A stretch of 64,000 nt of DNA from Iningainema tapete BLCC-T55 (GTDB taxonomy: Bacteria; Cyanobacteriota; Cyanobacteriia; Cyanobacteriales; Nostocaceae). The notes beneath the pieces are model-generated. The model searched no databases and was not told where the DNA came from. It saw only the letters and a program-made list of their open reading frames with translations. Of the stretch, positions 18,910 through 27,163 are shown in pieces (position 1 is the stretch's first letter; each line of letters opens with the position of its first letter). The stretch lies in assembly GCF_014698965.1 (NCBI RefSeq), contig NZ_JACXAE010000095.1:1-64000 (forward strand). The letters run 5' to 3'. Made by a program: the position numbers and the translations under genes.

Positions 18910-19674
18910 ATGGATTGGAAAGAAATCTCTGGTAACTGGGTACTCATTCCCCGAAATCCCATTGGCATCATTCATTTCTTGGGCGGTGCATTTGTCGCTA
19001 CCGCACCACACCTTACCTACCGCCACTTACTAGAACAATTGGCAAATAAAGGCTATGTTGTCGTTGCCACACCGTTTGTCAACACTCTAGATCATAGTGC
19101 GATCGCCAAATCTGTACTGTTAAACTTTGAACGCGCCTTAGAACGGTTACACGATTCCTCAGCATTACGTAAACGCTACCTACCCATCTATGGTATCGGA
19201 CATAGCATGGGGTGTAAACTCCACTTACTCATTGGCAGCTTATACGCCGTAGAACGTGCTGGCAATATTTTGATATCCTATAACAACTACGCTGCCAGAG
19301 ACGCCATTCCGTTAATCGAACAATTCAATACCTTTGCTGTCGAGTTTACCCCCTCACCGAATGAAACCAACAAACTGGTACAAGAGCGCTATAACGTTCG
19401 GCGCAATCTACTGATAAAATTTAGCAATGATACTCTCGATCAATCAGCAGCATTAACTGAACTGTTGCAAAAACGCTTTCCGGAGATGGTAACACAACAG
19501 ACGCTGCCTGGTACTCATACCACACCTTTAGGTCAAGATCTTAAATGGCAGGCAGGAGAGTCTTTCACACCTTTTGACGCCTTAGGACAGTGGTTTAAAC
19601 AAGAAGTATACCGTGAACTCAACCAGCTAAAACACACAGTTCTCTTGTGGCTCAATCCCCTATCGCCACCATAA
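18910..19674 (+). CDS. DUF1350 alpha/beta-hydrolase-like protein
   Basis: A 254-residue member of DUF1350, a family shared by cyanobacteria and plastids. It begins MDWKEISGNWVLIPRNPIGIIHFLGGAFVATAPHLTYRHLLEQLA, and the nucleophile elbow GHSMG is present in YLPIYGIGHSMGCKLHLLIGS, so it has an alpha/beta-hydrolase fold. The substrate is unknown. A strong AGGAGG ribosome site precedes the ATG. It is followed after 65 bases by the phosphatase-type response regulator on the same strand; a functional link is not evident. Confidence 0.8.
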   Translation: MDWKEISGNWVLIPRNPIGIIHFLGGAFVATAPHLTYRHLLEQLANKGYVVVATPFVNTLDHSAIAKSVLLNFERALERLHDSSALRKRYLPIYGIGHSMGCKLHLLIGSLYAVERAGNILISYNNYAARDAIPLIEQFNTFAVEFTPSPNETNKLVQERYNVRRNLLIKFSNDTLDQSAALTELLQKRFPEMVTQQTLPGTHTTPLGQDLKWQAGESFTPFDALGQWFKQEVYRELNQLKHTVLLWLNPLSPP

Positions 19675-19739
19675 TTAAAAGATAAAAGTTAACAAATTCT
19701 TTTTACTGTTTACTTGTTTTGACAAATAAGTAATAACTG

Positions 19740-20885
19740 ATGAACAATGCTTTTCAAATTTTAATAATTGATGATGATCCGGCAGTAAAAATTCTGTTGA
19801 AAAGGATGCTGGAAAGACAGGGTTACCAGGTAATTGCCGCCAGCAATGGCACTGAGGGTATTGCTCAGGCAATTGCTTGCCATCCAGCACTAATTATTTG
19901 TGATTGGATTATGCCAGGATTGAATGGACTGGAAGTATGCCAATATATCAAAGCAGATCCCAATTTATCCACGACTTTTTTTATTTTATTAACATCTTTA
20001 GATTCAGTAGCTGATCGCGTCAAGGGGCTAGATGCTGGTGCTGATGATTTTATCACCAAACCTATAGAACAAAATGAATTACAAGCGCGGGTAAGAGCAG
20101 GATTGCGCCTCCACCAATTAACCAGAGATTTGCAAACGCAAAAACAAATTTTAGAAGCAGAATTGGCAGAAGCGGCAGAATATGTATGTTCTCTTCTCCC
20201 GCCTGTAATGAAACAACCCCTCAGCATCAACTTCCGATTTATTCCTTCACGGCAATTAGGGGGTGATTGTTTTGATTATTACTGGTTAGATCCTAATTAT
20301 CTAGCAATTTATTTGCTAGATACGGCTGGGCATGGGTTGAGAGCTACTCTCCCCTCTATTTCCGTACTAAATATACTTCGTTCACATGCGCTCAAAGGTT
20401 TGAATTACTATCAACCAAGTGATGTACTTGCGGCTTTAAATGACACCTTCCAAATGAATTATCAAAACGATAAGTACTTTACTATTTGGTATGGAGTTTA
20501 TAATCGAGTCAAGCGCCAGTTAATTTATGCTAGTGCAGGTCATCCACCAGCTGTGTTATTATCTGGTACATCTTCAAACATTACTACAGTCCAACGTTTG
20601 AGAACACCAGGTTTACCAGTTGGGATGTTCCCTCAGACAAAATACACTGACGAGTTTTGTCATATTCAAGAAAATAGCACTCTTTATATTTTTAGTGATG
20701 GAGTTTATGAACTTACTCAATTAGATGGCACACTTTGGAATTTGGATGCTTTTATTGAGATGCTGATCAATATAGATTATCAAGTTGATGAGCAACTTGA
20801 CTTGGTATTGAATCACCTCATGGCATTAAACTCCAAAGAGGCTTTTGATGATGATTTATCTATAATCCAAATTAAATTTGATTAA
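19740..20885 (+). CDS. Response regulator with PP2C (RsbU/SpoIIE-type) phosphatase domain
   Basis: A 381-residue protein: REC domain (1-125) with acidic pocket IDDDP, phospho-acceptor D55 (LIICDWIMPG) and K of ITKP; a helical linker (128-150); and a SpoIIE/RsbU-type PP2C phosphatase (about 160-380) with metal-binding motifs GGDCFDY, LDTAGHGLRA, SAGHPP and SDGVYE. It should dephosphorylate a STAS-type anti-sigma antagonist when its receiver is phosphorylated. A STAS protein is encoded immediately downstream on the opposite strand, with the two genes overlapping by 4 bases at their ends, which suggests a partner-switching pair. Confidence 0.9.
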   Translation: MNNAFQILIIDDDPAVKILLKRMLERQGYQVIAASNGTEGIAQAIACHPALIICDWIMPGLNGLEVCQYIKADPNLSTTFFILLTSLDSVADRVKGLDAGADDFITKPIEQNELQARVRAGLRLHQLTRDLQTQKQILEAELAEAAEYVCSLLPPVMKQPLSINFRFIPSRQLGGDCFDYYWLDPNYLAIYLLDTAGHGLRATLPSISVLNILRSHALKGLNYYQPSDVLAALNDTFQMNYQNDKYFTIWYGVYNRVKRQLIYASAGHPPAVLLSGTSSNITTVQRLRTPGLPVGMFPQTKYTDEFCHIQENSTLYIFSDGVYELTQLDGTLWNLDAFIEMLINIDYQVDEQLDLVLNHLMALNSKEAFDDDLSIIQIKFD

Positions 20886-21217
20886 TTTTTTGATAGTACC
20901 ATTTGATTAAACTCATCTTGGTTAGGAAATATCTCAAAAACTTTATCCATTCCCGTCAGTTCAAATAATATTCTGACTTGCTCATTAATAGAGCACACCA
21001 CTAGCTTTCTGTCTGCTGCCCTTAGTGCTTTGAATGCTAATACCAAAGCCCCTAAACCCGAACTATCCATAAATGTCACGTCTTGAAAATCAACTAACAC
21101 TATTTTTGCACCACCATCTCCTTCTACCAATTCAGTAATTTTTTGCCGAAACTCTTGTGAGGTGGCGGCAACCAAACTGCCATTAGGTTGAACAACTTTC
21201 ACGCTTTGTGTCATCAT
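20882..21217 (-). CDS. STAS-domain anti-sigma factor antagonist
   Basis: A 111-residue single STAS domain of the SpoIIAA/RsbV type. The phosphorylation site region is intact: VTFMDSSGLGALVLAF with D51, S52 and S53. In such systems a kinase/anti-sigma factor phosphorylates this serine, and a PP2C phosphatase removes the phosphate, letting the protein bind the anti-sigma factor. The adjacent convergent gene encodes such a phosphatase. No RsbW-type kinase is in the window. Confidence 0.88.
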   Translation of the reverse strand: MMTQSVKVVQPNGSLVAATSQEFRQKITELVEGDGGAKIVLVDFQDVTFMDSSGLGALVLAFKALRAADRKLVVCSINEQVRILFELTGMDKVFEIFPNQDEFNQMVLSKN

Positions 21218-21365
21218 ATCTCAACTACTGTAGTTGTTTGTTAATTATGTTCGGACATTGGTTGTCTATAACGATCATAATTCATGAAAAAAATGAGTAG
21301 ACTTGTGTCCACTACTTTCAGTATTCCCAATTTTGCTCTCTTTCTCAACACCAACAGGCAATTTG

Positions 21366-22010
21366 TCATTTAGTACTTACTTTGGCTCTGTAGAGTAACT
21401 TTTCTCCTTGGCAATAACCAATGTAACGCACCTTGACAATTTCGCCTGGTTGTGCATTTCCTTCCATCAGTTGGTGTAGCCGAGGATCGTAAGGTATGGA
21501 TGCTCCCACAGAGGCGATCGCCTCCACCCCCCACTGCTCCAATAGTCTAGACAAAGGTTTTTCTACCAAGGGTACTATATTCACTGCAGGTAGTTGTGGA
21601 TTTTCTTTTGCTTTATAGGCTGCTGTGGGAAACTGCAATAACAATGACTCGAGCAATTGCAAACTCGACTGCTGGAAATCTTGCCGCAATTCTTGCTGCT
21701 GATTGTTTAGTTGTAATTGTAATCTTTCATACTCTTTTTTTAGCTCTGCTATTTGTACCTCTTCAAGCTCCTTGCCCATAATATCAGAAGAAGTAGCAGA
21801 AAAAGTCGTCACTAATTCACTTAATGAAACCTGTAACACATGTGACAATTTAAGCAGCACATCTACCCGCATCTGCTCAACTTCTCCCCGTCGTAACCGC
21901 TTTAGCTGACGCTCTGATATCCCAGCGGCGCGGCTCAAAGCATTAAAACTAGAAACACCCACTCGTTGCATCAACTCTCGCAACAACGACGTGAAATCAT
22001 TTTCGGACAT
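21366..22010 (-). CDS. XRE helix-turn-helix protein with GrpE-like C-terminus
   Basis: A 214-residue protein. Residues 1-65 form an XRE/Cro-type DNA-binding domain (ALSRAAGISERQLKRLRRGEVEQMRVDVLLKLSHVL). Residues about 75-118 are a long coiled coil. The last 65 residues (LLEQWGVEAIASVGASIPYDPRLHQLMEG...GEIVKVRYIGYCQGEKLLYRAKV) resemble the beta domain of the nucleotide-exchange factor GrpE. Thus a DNA-binding head is joined to a coiled coil and a GrpE-like cap. Relatives occur in cyanobacteria; whether it binds DnaK is unknown. Short tandem repeats lie just upstream (22031-22087). Confidence 0.72.
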   Translation of the reverse strand: MSENDFTSLLRELMQRVGVSSFNALSRAAGISERQLKRLRRGEVEQMRVDVLLKLSHVLQVSLSELVTTFSATSSDIMGKELEEVQIAELKKEYERLQLQLNNQQQELRQDFQQSSLQLLESLLLQFPTAAYKAKENPQLPAVNIVPLVEKPLSRLLEQWGVEAIASVGASIPYDPRLHQLMEGNAQPGEIVKVRYIGYCQGEKLLYRAKVSTK

Positions 22011-22030
22011 GGTAGGTACTTGGGGAATGG

Positions 22031-22087
22031 GGAATAGCTAATTGCTAATTGTTCCATTAGCCATTAACTATTAGCCATTAGCTATTA
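22031..22087. repeat. Short tandem repeats (TTAGCCATTA type)
   Basis: Imperfect tandem units AGCTAATTGCTAATTG and TTAGCCATTAACTATTAGCCATTAGC (shown in part), capable of pairing with each other. They lie between the XRE/GrpE-like gene and the end of srx. Confidence 0.6.
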
Positions 22088-22094
22088 CCTATTT

Positions 22095-22355
22095 TCACGC
22101 TAAATGCATCTTCAGTACACTCATGGGCGCTTTACGAACTCTAGCTAAGATTGTTTCTTTGCCTAAACGCTGACAGGCTTCAAAGCGATGACATCCGGAA
22201 AATCCGTAATAATTGCCATCTACCTCTAAAACATCAATCGGTTCAAGTTGACCGATTTGGGCAATCGATTCCATTAAAGCTTGTACTTTCTTTTGGTCGT
22301 TCTGCCGTGGCAACGGTCGCTTAATTTGATTCAAGGGGATTTCTTGTACTCTCAT
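22095..22355 (-). CDS. srx: Sulfiredoxin
   Basis: An 86-residue single ParB/Srx-fold domain. The sulfiredoxin signature FSGCHR (C55) is intact, within NYYGFSGCHRFEACQRLGKETILARV, and the length equals that of stand-alone cyanobacterial sulfiredoxins. It uses ATP and a thiol donor to repair hyperoxidised (sulfinic) 2-Cys peroxiredoxins in the cytosol. A ParB-like DNA-binding role is less likely because the Srx Cys-His-Arg motif is complete and no other domain is present. Confidence 0.88.
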   Translation of the reverse strand: MRVQEIPLNQIKRPLPRQNDQKKVQALMESIAQIGQLEPIDVLEVDGNYYGFSGCHRFEACQRLGKETILARVRKAPMSVLKMHLA

Positions 22356-22530
22356 AATTATCTATGTAATGTCTTACTTCTCTATCTAAATCATAATCGT
22401 TATGACTTTGTACTGCAACATTTTGTAAAATAGATGAGATTTACAGGTAACTAATCTCACAAACTCGCTACACTACAAAGAGAATTTATCATCCACTAAG
22501 AAAACAGCACCTGAAGGCAGATCAAGTTCC

Positions 22531-24129
22531 ATGAAAATCTGGCTCTGGCGTATTTATTACACAGTACTGACGACATTTTGTTTATTAGGGCTAACAGGTG
22601 CGTCAGCAACAACCGACAAAATCCATGATGTGGAACTAAGGATTGGGATTGTGCAGCGATTTGGGGATCAACCCAAAGAAAAGCTGCAACTAGAACCCAG
22701 TAGTGGCGATCGCCTCAAGCTAAAATTTAAAAACGGCAATCGAGATCAAACCTTAGTCACAGCCAACCCGGTAAAGCTAGAAATTATGATGCAAGCTTTA
22801 CCCAAACCAGTAGTATCCGAGCGGGTGGTGCTGGGAATCTACCGCACTTTTGAAACCGCTGAAGACAGCGCCAAAAACTGGCGTTCGCTGGGGATCGAAG
22901 TAGAAATAGCCCAGCCCGAGCGTTGGCAAGTTTGGGCAAAACGTTCTGTTTACAATACCCCCTTGCTCAGACGCTTGCTATTGCAGACAGTGCAAAAAGC
23001 AGGTAACAAAACTGCCTTCGTTGATACTCAAATTCTCCGGCAGATACCACAACCTACTTTGGTAGTAGATGGTAAACGTTACAGCCGCAAAAATCTAGAA
23101 ATTAGCAGCGGTAAAAACTTGATTAAGGTGAACGAAAGTGAAAAACCGCAAAAAGCTCGTCTCTACGGAGGTAGGATGTCCGTACAGCCCAACGCTTACG
23201 GTAGCTATACTCTAGTCAACGAAGTGTCTTTAGAAACTTATTTGCGCGGAGTAGTACCTTATGAAATTGGCACATCAGCACCAACAGCAGCCCTAGAAGC
23301 ACAGGCAATAATTGCCCGAACCTATGCTTTACGCAATGTACGTAGATTTGCGATCGATAACTATCAGTTGTGTGCTGACACTCATTGCCAAGTTTATTAT
23401 GGACTAAATGGAGTAAGTCCCAGCACAGATCGGGCGATCTCTGCCACAAAAGGGATGGTACTAACCTATCAAAACGAGTTAGTAGACGCCCTTTATTCTT
23501 CTACCACTGGTGGTATCTTAGCTTCCTTTAGCGATGTCTGGAATGGCGAAGATAGAGCGTATTTACGCCCTTTAGTCGATACTCCAAGTACTACTCTATG
23601 GAATTTATCTCGGCAGAATTTAGCAGATGAAAATAACTTTGAGCAGTTTATCAATCTGCAAAAAGGCTTTAACGAAAGCGAACAACAATTATTTCGTTGG
23701 CGTAAAGAAACCAGCCTACCAGATATTACCAAGGGTTTGCAGAAATTTCTGAAGGTAAAAAATAGTCCTTTTGCTAAATTTAGATACATAAAAGATATCA
23801 AAGTAGCACAGCGAAGTAAAAGTGGACGTATTCTCAAACTTGATGTCAAAACTGACATCGGCACATTTTCTCTGTATAAAGACGAAGTTCGTAGTGCCTT
23901 TGCTGCTCCTAGAAGTACTCTTTTTTACTTGCAAGCTTTGAACAAAGGCGAATCTAGCCTGTGGGGGTATGCCTTTGTTGGTGGTGGTTTAGGACACGGA
24001 GTTGGTTTGAGTCAAACTGGTGCGCAAAACTTAGCTAAACTAGGTTGGTCAAGTCCAAAAATTCTCCAATTCTACTATCCTGACACCCAAATTCAAATTC
24101 TTAACAACGAAATTAAACAAACTAGCTAA
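22531..24129 (+). CDS. SpoIID/LytB domain protein
   Basis: A 532-residue exported protein with an N-terminal hydrophobic signal (about 5-27). The first 220 residues are beta-rich and contain a SPOR-like piece (VLGIYRTFETAEDSAKNWRSLGIEVEIAQ). The SpoIID domain lies about 225-520, with characteristic SLETYLRGVVPYEIGTSAPTAALEAQAIIARTYAL (quoted from two adjoining parts), DTHCQVYYG, SSTTGG and GHGVGLSQTGAQ. SpoIID enzymes act on denuded peptidoglycan glycan strands; the role in cyanobacteria is not defined. The domain order and length are typical. Confidence 0.85.
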   Translation: MKIWLWRIYYTVLTTFCLLGLTGASATTDKIHDVELRIGIVQRFGDQPKEKLQLEPSSGDRLKLKFKNGNRDQTLVTANPVKLEIMMQALPKPVVSERVVLGIYRTFETAEDSAKNWRSLGIEVEIAQPERWQVWAKRSVYNTPLLRRLLLQTVQKAGNKTAFVDTQILRQIPQPTLVVDGKRYSRKNLEISSGKNLIKVNESEKPQKARLYGGRMSVQPNAYGSYTLVNEVSLETYLRGVVPYEIGTSAPTAALEAQAIIARTYALRNVRRFAIDNYQLCADTHCQVYYGLNGVSPSTDRAISATKGMVLTYQNELVDALYSSTTGGILASFSDVWNGEDRAYLRPLVDTPSTTLWNLSRQNLADENNFEQFINLQKGFNESEQQLFRWRKETSLPDITKGLQKFLKVKNSPFAKFRYIKDIKVAQRSKSGRILKLDVKTDIGTFSLYKDEVRSAFAAPRSTLFYLQALNKGESSLWGYAFVGGGLGHGVGLSQTGAQNLAKLGWSSPKILQFYYPDTQIQILNNEIKQTS

Positions 24130-24135
24130 GTAAAA

Positions 24136-24162
24136 GTTAGCAGTTAACTACAAACTGCTAAC
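24136..24162. terminator. Hairpin between convergent genes
   Basis: Perfect 10-bp arms GTTAGCAGTT/AACTGCTAAC with a 7-base loop, just after the SpoIID stop and 51 bases beyond the ferredoxin stop. Confidence 0.55.
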
Positions 24163-24213
24163 TTCTGAACTAAATAAAAGATTTCTCTGGTAAGAGATGT
24201 TTCCTTTGCTGGT

Positions 24214-24513
<300 letters not shown>

Positions 24514-24836
24514 TTAGTTATCCTCTCTTGGCAGACAAACATTATAAGTTATCCTAAAGCAAAGTTGGCAGCCAATCTCCTGGGATTAGCCGCTCGTTCA
24601 AATTTGCTTCACTTCTGATACTACGAGAAAAATAAAACGATGTAACTGGAAATTGAACCCGATTAGTAATGAGATTTAGTTAGTTATTACAGATAAGATT
24701 TACTTATATTTTACAGCAACTACTCACATCGTTGTTAAAGAAATTTATAGTTAAACTCATAAATTATGAAGTATTCAAAAAACACTTTAGTATACTCAGG
24801 TGTATAATGAGCATACTTTTGAAAAGAAACGCGCTT
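24514..24836. other. Intergenic region with divergent promoters
   Basis: This 323-base gap separates petF from the biliverdin reductase gene. Only the minus-strand TATAAT (24541-24546) was recognised. Near 24789-24806 the bases AGTATACTCAGGTGTATAAT form an imperfect palindrome close to the start of the downstream gene. Confidence 0.4.
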
Positions 24837-25820
24837 ATGCGAGTAGGCTTAGTAGGTACGGGTTATGTAGCAAAGCTACGGGCAGAAGCATTACAACAAG
24901 ATGAGCGATCGCATCTGGTAGCAGTTGTTGGTAATACACCAGAAAAAACAGCAGCTTTTGCCAACAACTATCAAGCGCAGGCAATGAGTTCCACATCACA
25001 ACTAGTAGATTTTGATGTGGATTTGGTAATCGTTAGCAATGTAAATCGAGATCATGGTGCGCTCGCCCGTCTTGCCTTACAAGCTGGTAAACATGTTGTT
25101 GTAGAATATCCCCTATCTTTAGACGTACCAGAAGCCATTGAACTAATCGCACTCTCAAAAGTAAAGAAAAAACTCCTCCACGTTGAACACCTAGAAATAT
25201 TAGGTGGACTACATCAAGCTTTAAAACAAAACTTATCACAAATAGGTCACGTATTCTATGCTCGCTACAGCACCATCAATCCCCAACACCCCGCACCCCG
25301 CAAATGGACTTACAATCAAGAGCTGTTCGGCTTTCCTTTAATCGGGGCGCTGTCAAGATTACATCGTTTAGTAGATTTATTTGGTAGTGTTTCAAGTGTT
25401 AACTGTCACAACCGATTTTGGCAGACAGATCAAGAATATTACCAAAGCTATTTTTGTACTACTCAATTAAACTTTACCAATGGACTGCTAGCAGAAGTAG
25501 TTTACGGTAAAGGCGAAACTTTGTGGCAAGCAGAACGTAAATTTGAAGTGCATGGCGAAAACGGTGGACTAATTTTTGATGGCGACAACGGAGTTTTAGT
25601 TCACTCCGGGGAAACAAAGCCCATTGAAGTAGGTACTCGACGGGGTTTGTTTGCCAAAGATACTACTATGGTGCTAGACCATCTCATTGATGGCACTCCA
25701 TTATACATTACCCCAGAGGAAAGTTTATACACCCTTAGAGTTGCAGATGCCGCAAAGCGTTCCACCGAGACAGGAGTTACAGAAATTGTGGACACTAAGA
25801 CTTTTGATCCAAACGAATAG
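24837..25820 (+). CDS. bvdR: Biliverdin reductase (Gfo/Idh/MocA fold)
   Basis: About 328 residues from ATG 24837 (MRVGLVGTGYVAKLRAEAL); the frame is open further upstream, with other starts at 24807. The N-terminal Rossmann fold has GTGYVAKLRAE. The middle and C-terminal parts (AGKHVVVEYPLSLD, LLHVEHLEILGG, VFYARYSTINPQHPAPRKWTY, FGFPLIGALSRLHRLVDLFG) match, from memory, the cyanobacterial BvdR family rather than sugar dehydrogenases. BvdR reduces biliverdin IX-alpha to bilirubin with NAD(P)H. It converges on the TetR-type gene and overlaps it by 26 bases. Confidence 0.82.
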   Translation: MRVGLVGTGYVAKLRAEALQQDERSHLVAVVGNTPEKTAAFANNYQAQAMSSTSQLVDFDVDLVIVSNVNRDHGALARLALQAGKHVVVEYPLSLDVPEAIELIALSKVKKKLLHVEHLEILGGLHQALKQNLSQIGHVFYARYSTINPQHPAPRKWTYNQELFGFPLIGALSRLHRLVDLFGSVSSVNCHNRFWQTDQEYYQSYFCTTQLNFTNGLLAEVVYGKGETLWQAERKFEVHGENGGLIFDGDNGVLVHSGETKPIEVGTRRGLFAKDTTMVLDHLIDGTPLYITPEESLYTLRVADAAKRSTETGVTEIVDTKTFDPNE

Positions 25821-26994
25821 CTTGCTCTAAAGCTGATTTTTCCCTAGCTCTACGTGCATAAGGTTGTAATTTAGTTAAATTCCAGCCTGTAATTATACTC
25901 ATATCTTCCAAATTCATTCCCTTCATTAACATTTCTACACACCATGTCTGTTGAGCTTGTTCAATCACAGGTTGTAATCCTTCAGGTGTCAATAATCCTT
26001 TTGTTAATAAGAGCCAACATTCTTGTATTTCTACCTCTGATATTGGCATTCCGTTACCATTAAGAAATAATGCTGATTGATCATCTTTACGACTTTTTAG
26101 CCATTGAGTTAATGGATTACGAGTGTAAGAGCCATACCGTTTACCCATGATCCACTGATTAATTGGTACTTGTCGAATGTCATCTGTCGTGATTTGCAAT
26201 AAATGCTGGTTGGTGTTGATGATTTGATGCGATCGCTCTAAATTGACAATTTCTTTTGATGATAAACCTGCTCCAAACAAAATGTACATCAGGGCATAAT
26301 CTCTCAGTCCTGATTTTTTTGCTCTTTGTAGAATTAAATGAACTGTATTGCTCGGTAAATCTATTATCTTCTCTGTAGTAATAGACTCATTATTTGTATT
26401 TGTGACTTTGTTTAAAAACAATGCCACTAAGTTTTCTAAAAACTCATCTCGATCATGCCAAAGTTCGTGAAATTCACTAGTAAATTCAATCACAGCATAC
26501 CCTATTAACATACTATTGAGTAAACTGGCTAGCTTTTGGGGTGGTAAATACGTATGTAGTTGCTCACGCTCCATAACTGTAGCTAAATAGTCGGTAACAT
26601 AATGGTTGACTTGCGTTAAACTTCGTCCCAGGGCTTGACGATTTTCTACCGGGTAAGATCCCGCCTCACCTACCACAGAGCGCACCAATTCTGGAACTTG
26701 TTCTAGCGCATGTAAGCGATCTGAGCAATAATCTTTGAGTGCTTGGTAGACAGTGGTAGTTTGACTTGCTTGGATTTTTAAAGATTCACCCAGTTCTTGA
26801 AATACTGGCGATTCGGAAATTACCGCCAACAGTAATCCTTGCTTGTTACCAAAATGTCGAAATAGCGTTACTTCATTAACTTTCGCTAATTCGGCAATTT
26901 CCTTGGTTGTCGTCTCTGTGACTCCGTGAGCGGCGAATAACGACATAGCTGCACCCAGCAGTCGCTGTCGAGTGGAAATAATTTGACCAGACAT
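25795..26994 (-). CDS. TetR-family regulator fused to a tyrosine-recombinase-like domain
   Basis: A 399-residue protein, about twice the normal TetR length. Residues 5-55 are a TetR HTH (LLGAAMSLFAAHGVTETTTKEIAELAKVNEVTLFRHFGNKQGLL split over the helix pair), and 60-195 look like a TetR ligand-binding region. Residues about 212-385 resemble a tyrosine recombinase catalytic domain: LRDYALMYILFGAGLSSKEIVNL, VPINQWIMG, LTQWLKSR, ...WCVEMLMKGMNLEDMSIITGWNLTKLQPYARRARE. The catalytic Arg of the first box is Ser (GLSSKE), the second-box His/Arg are not seen, LGH is replaced by TGW, and only the tyrosine (Y379) remains, so recombination is unlikely. It is divergent from desC; two matching operators lie between. 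Confidence 0.78.
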   Translation of the reverse strand: MSGQIISTRQRLLGAAMSLFAAHGVTETTTKEIAELAKVNEVTLFRHFGNKQGLLLAVISESPVFQELGESLKIQASQTTTVYQALKDYCSDRLHALEQVPELVRSVVGEAGSYPVENRQALGRSLTQVNHYVTDYLATVMEREQLHTYLPPQKLASLLNSMLIGYAVIEFTSEFHELWHDRDEFLENLVALFLNKVTNTNNESITTEKIIDLPSNTVHLILQRAKKSGLRDYALMYILFGAGLSSKEIVNLERSHQIINTNQHLLQITTDDIRQVPINQWIMGKRYGSYTRNPLTQWLKSRKDDQSALFLNGNGMPISEVEIQECWLLLTKGLLTPEGLQPVIEQAQQTWCVEMLMKGMNLEDMSIITGWNLTKLQPYARRAREKSALEQAIRLDQKS

Positions 26995-27005
26995 AACTCC
27001 AAAAA

Positions 27006-27022
27006 TGCAAGTAACACTTGCA
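27006..27022. promoter_or_regulatory. Palindromic operator 1 for the TetR-type regulator
   Basis: Perfect 17-base palindrome TGCAAGTAACACTTGCA (7-bp arms), 12 bases upstream of the tetR-type start codon. Spacing and symmetry fit a TetR operator controlling its own gene. Confidence 0.75.
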
Positions 27023-27052
27023 ATTAAATTTTATCACTGCTATGCTAGGTAA

Positions 27053-27069
27053 TGTAAGTAGCACTTGCA
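27053..27069. promoter_or_regulatory. Palindromic operator 2 for the TetR-type regulator
   Basis: TGTAAGTAGCACTTGCA, the same motif with one arm mismatch, centred 47 bases from operator 1 and about 100 bases before desC. Together they suggest co-regulation of the regulator and the desaturase. Confidence 0.7.
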
Positions 27070-27090
27070 TCTTCTATTCTTACTTTAGCT

Positions 27091-27133
27091 GATGGCTAAA
27101 TGCTAACTGCTGACGGCTGACGACTGACGGCTG
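27091..27133. repeat. Short direct repeats (GCTGACGGCTGACGACTGACGG)
   Basis: Tandem units of GCTAACTGCTGACGGCTGA and CGACTGACGGCTG lie just upstream of desC. They resemble low-complexity repeats common in Nostocales. Confidence 0.5.
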
Positions 27134-27163
27134 TTTCTCACAATCACCTCAAAGGAAATATTT

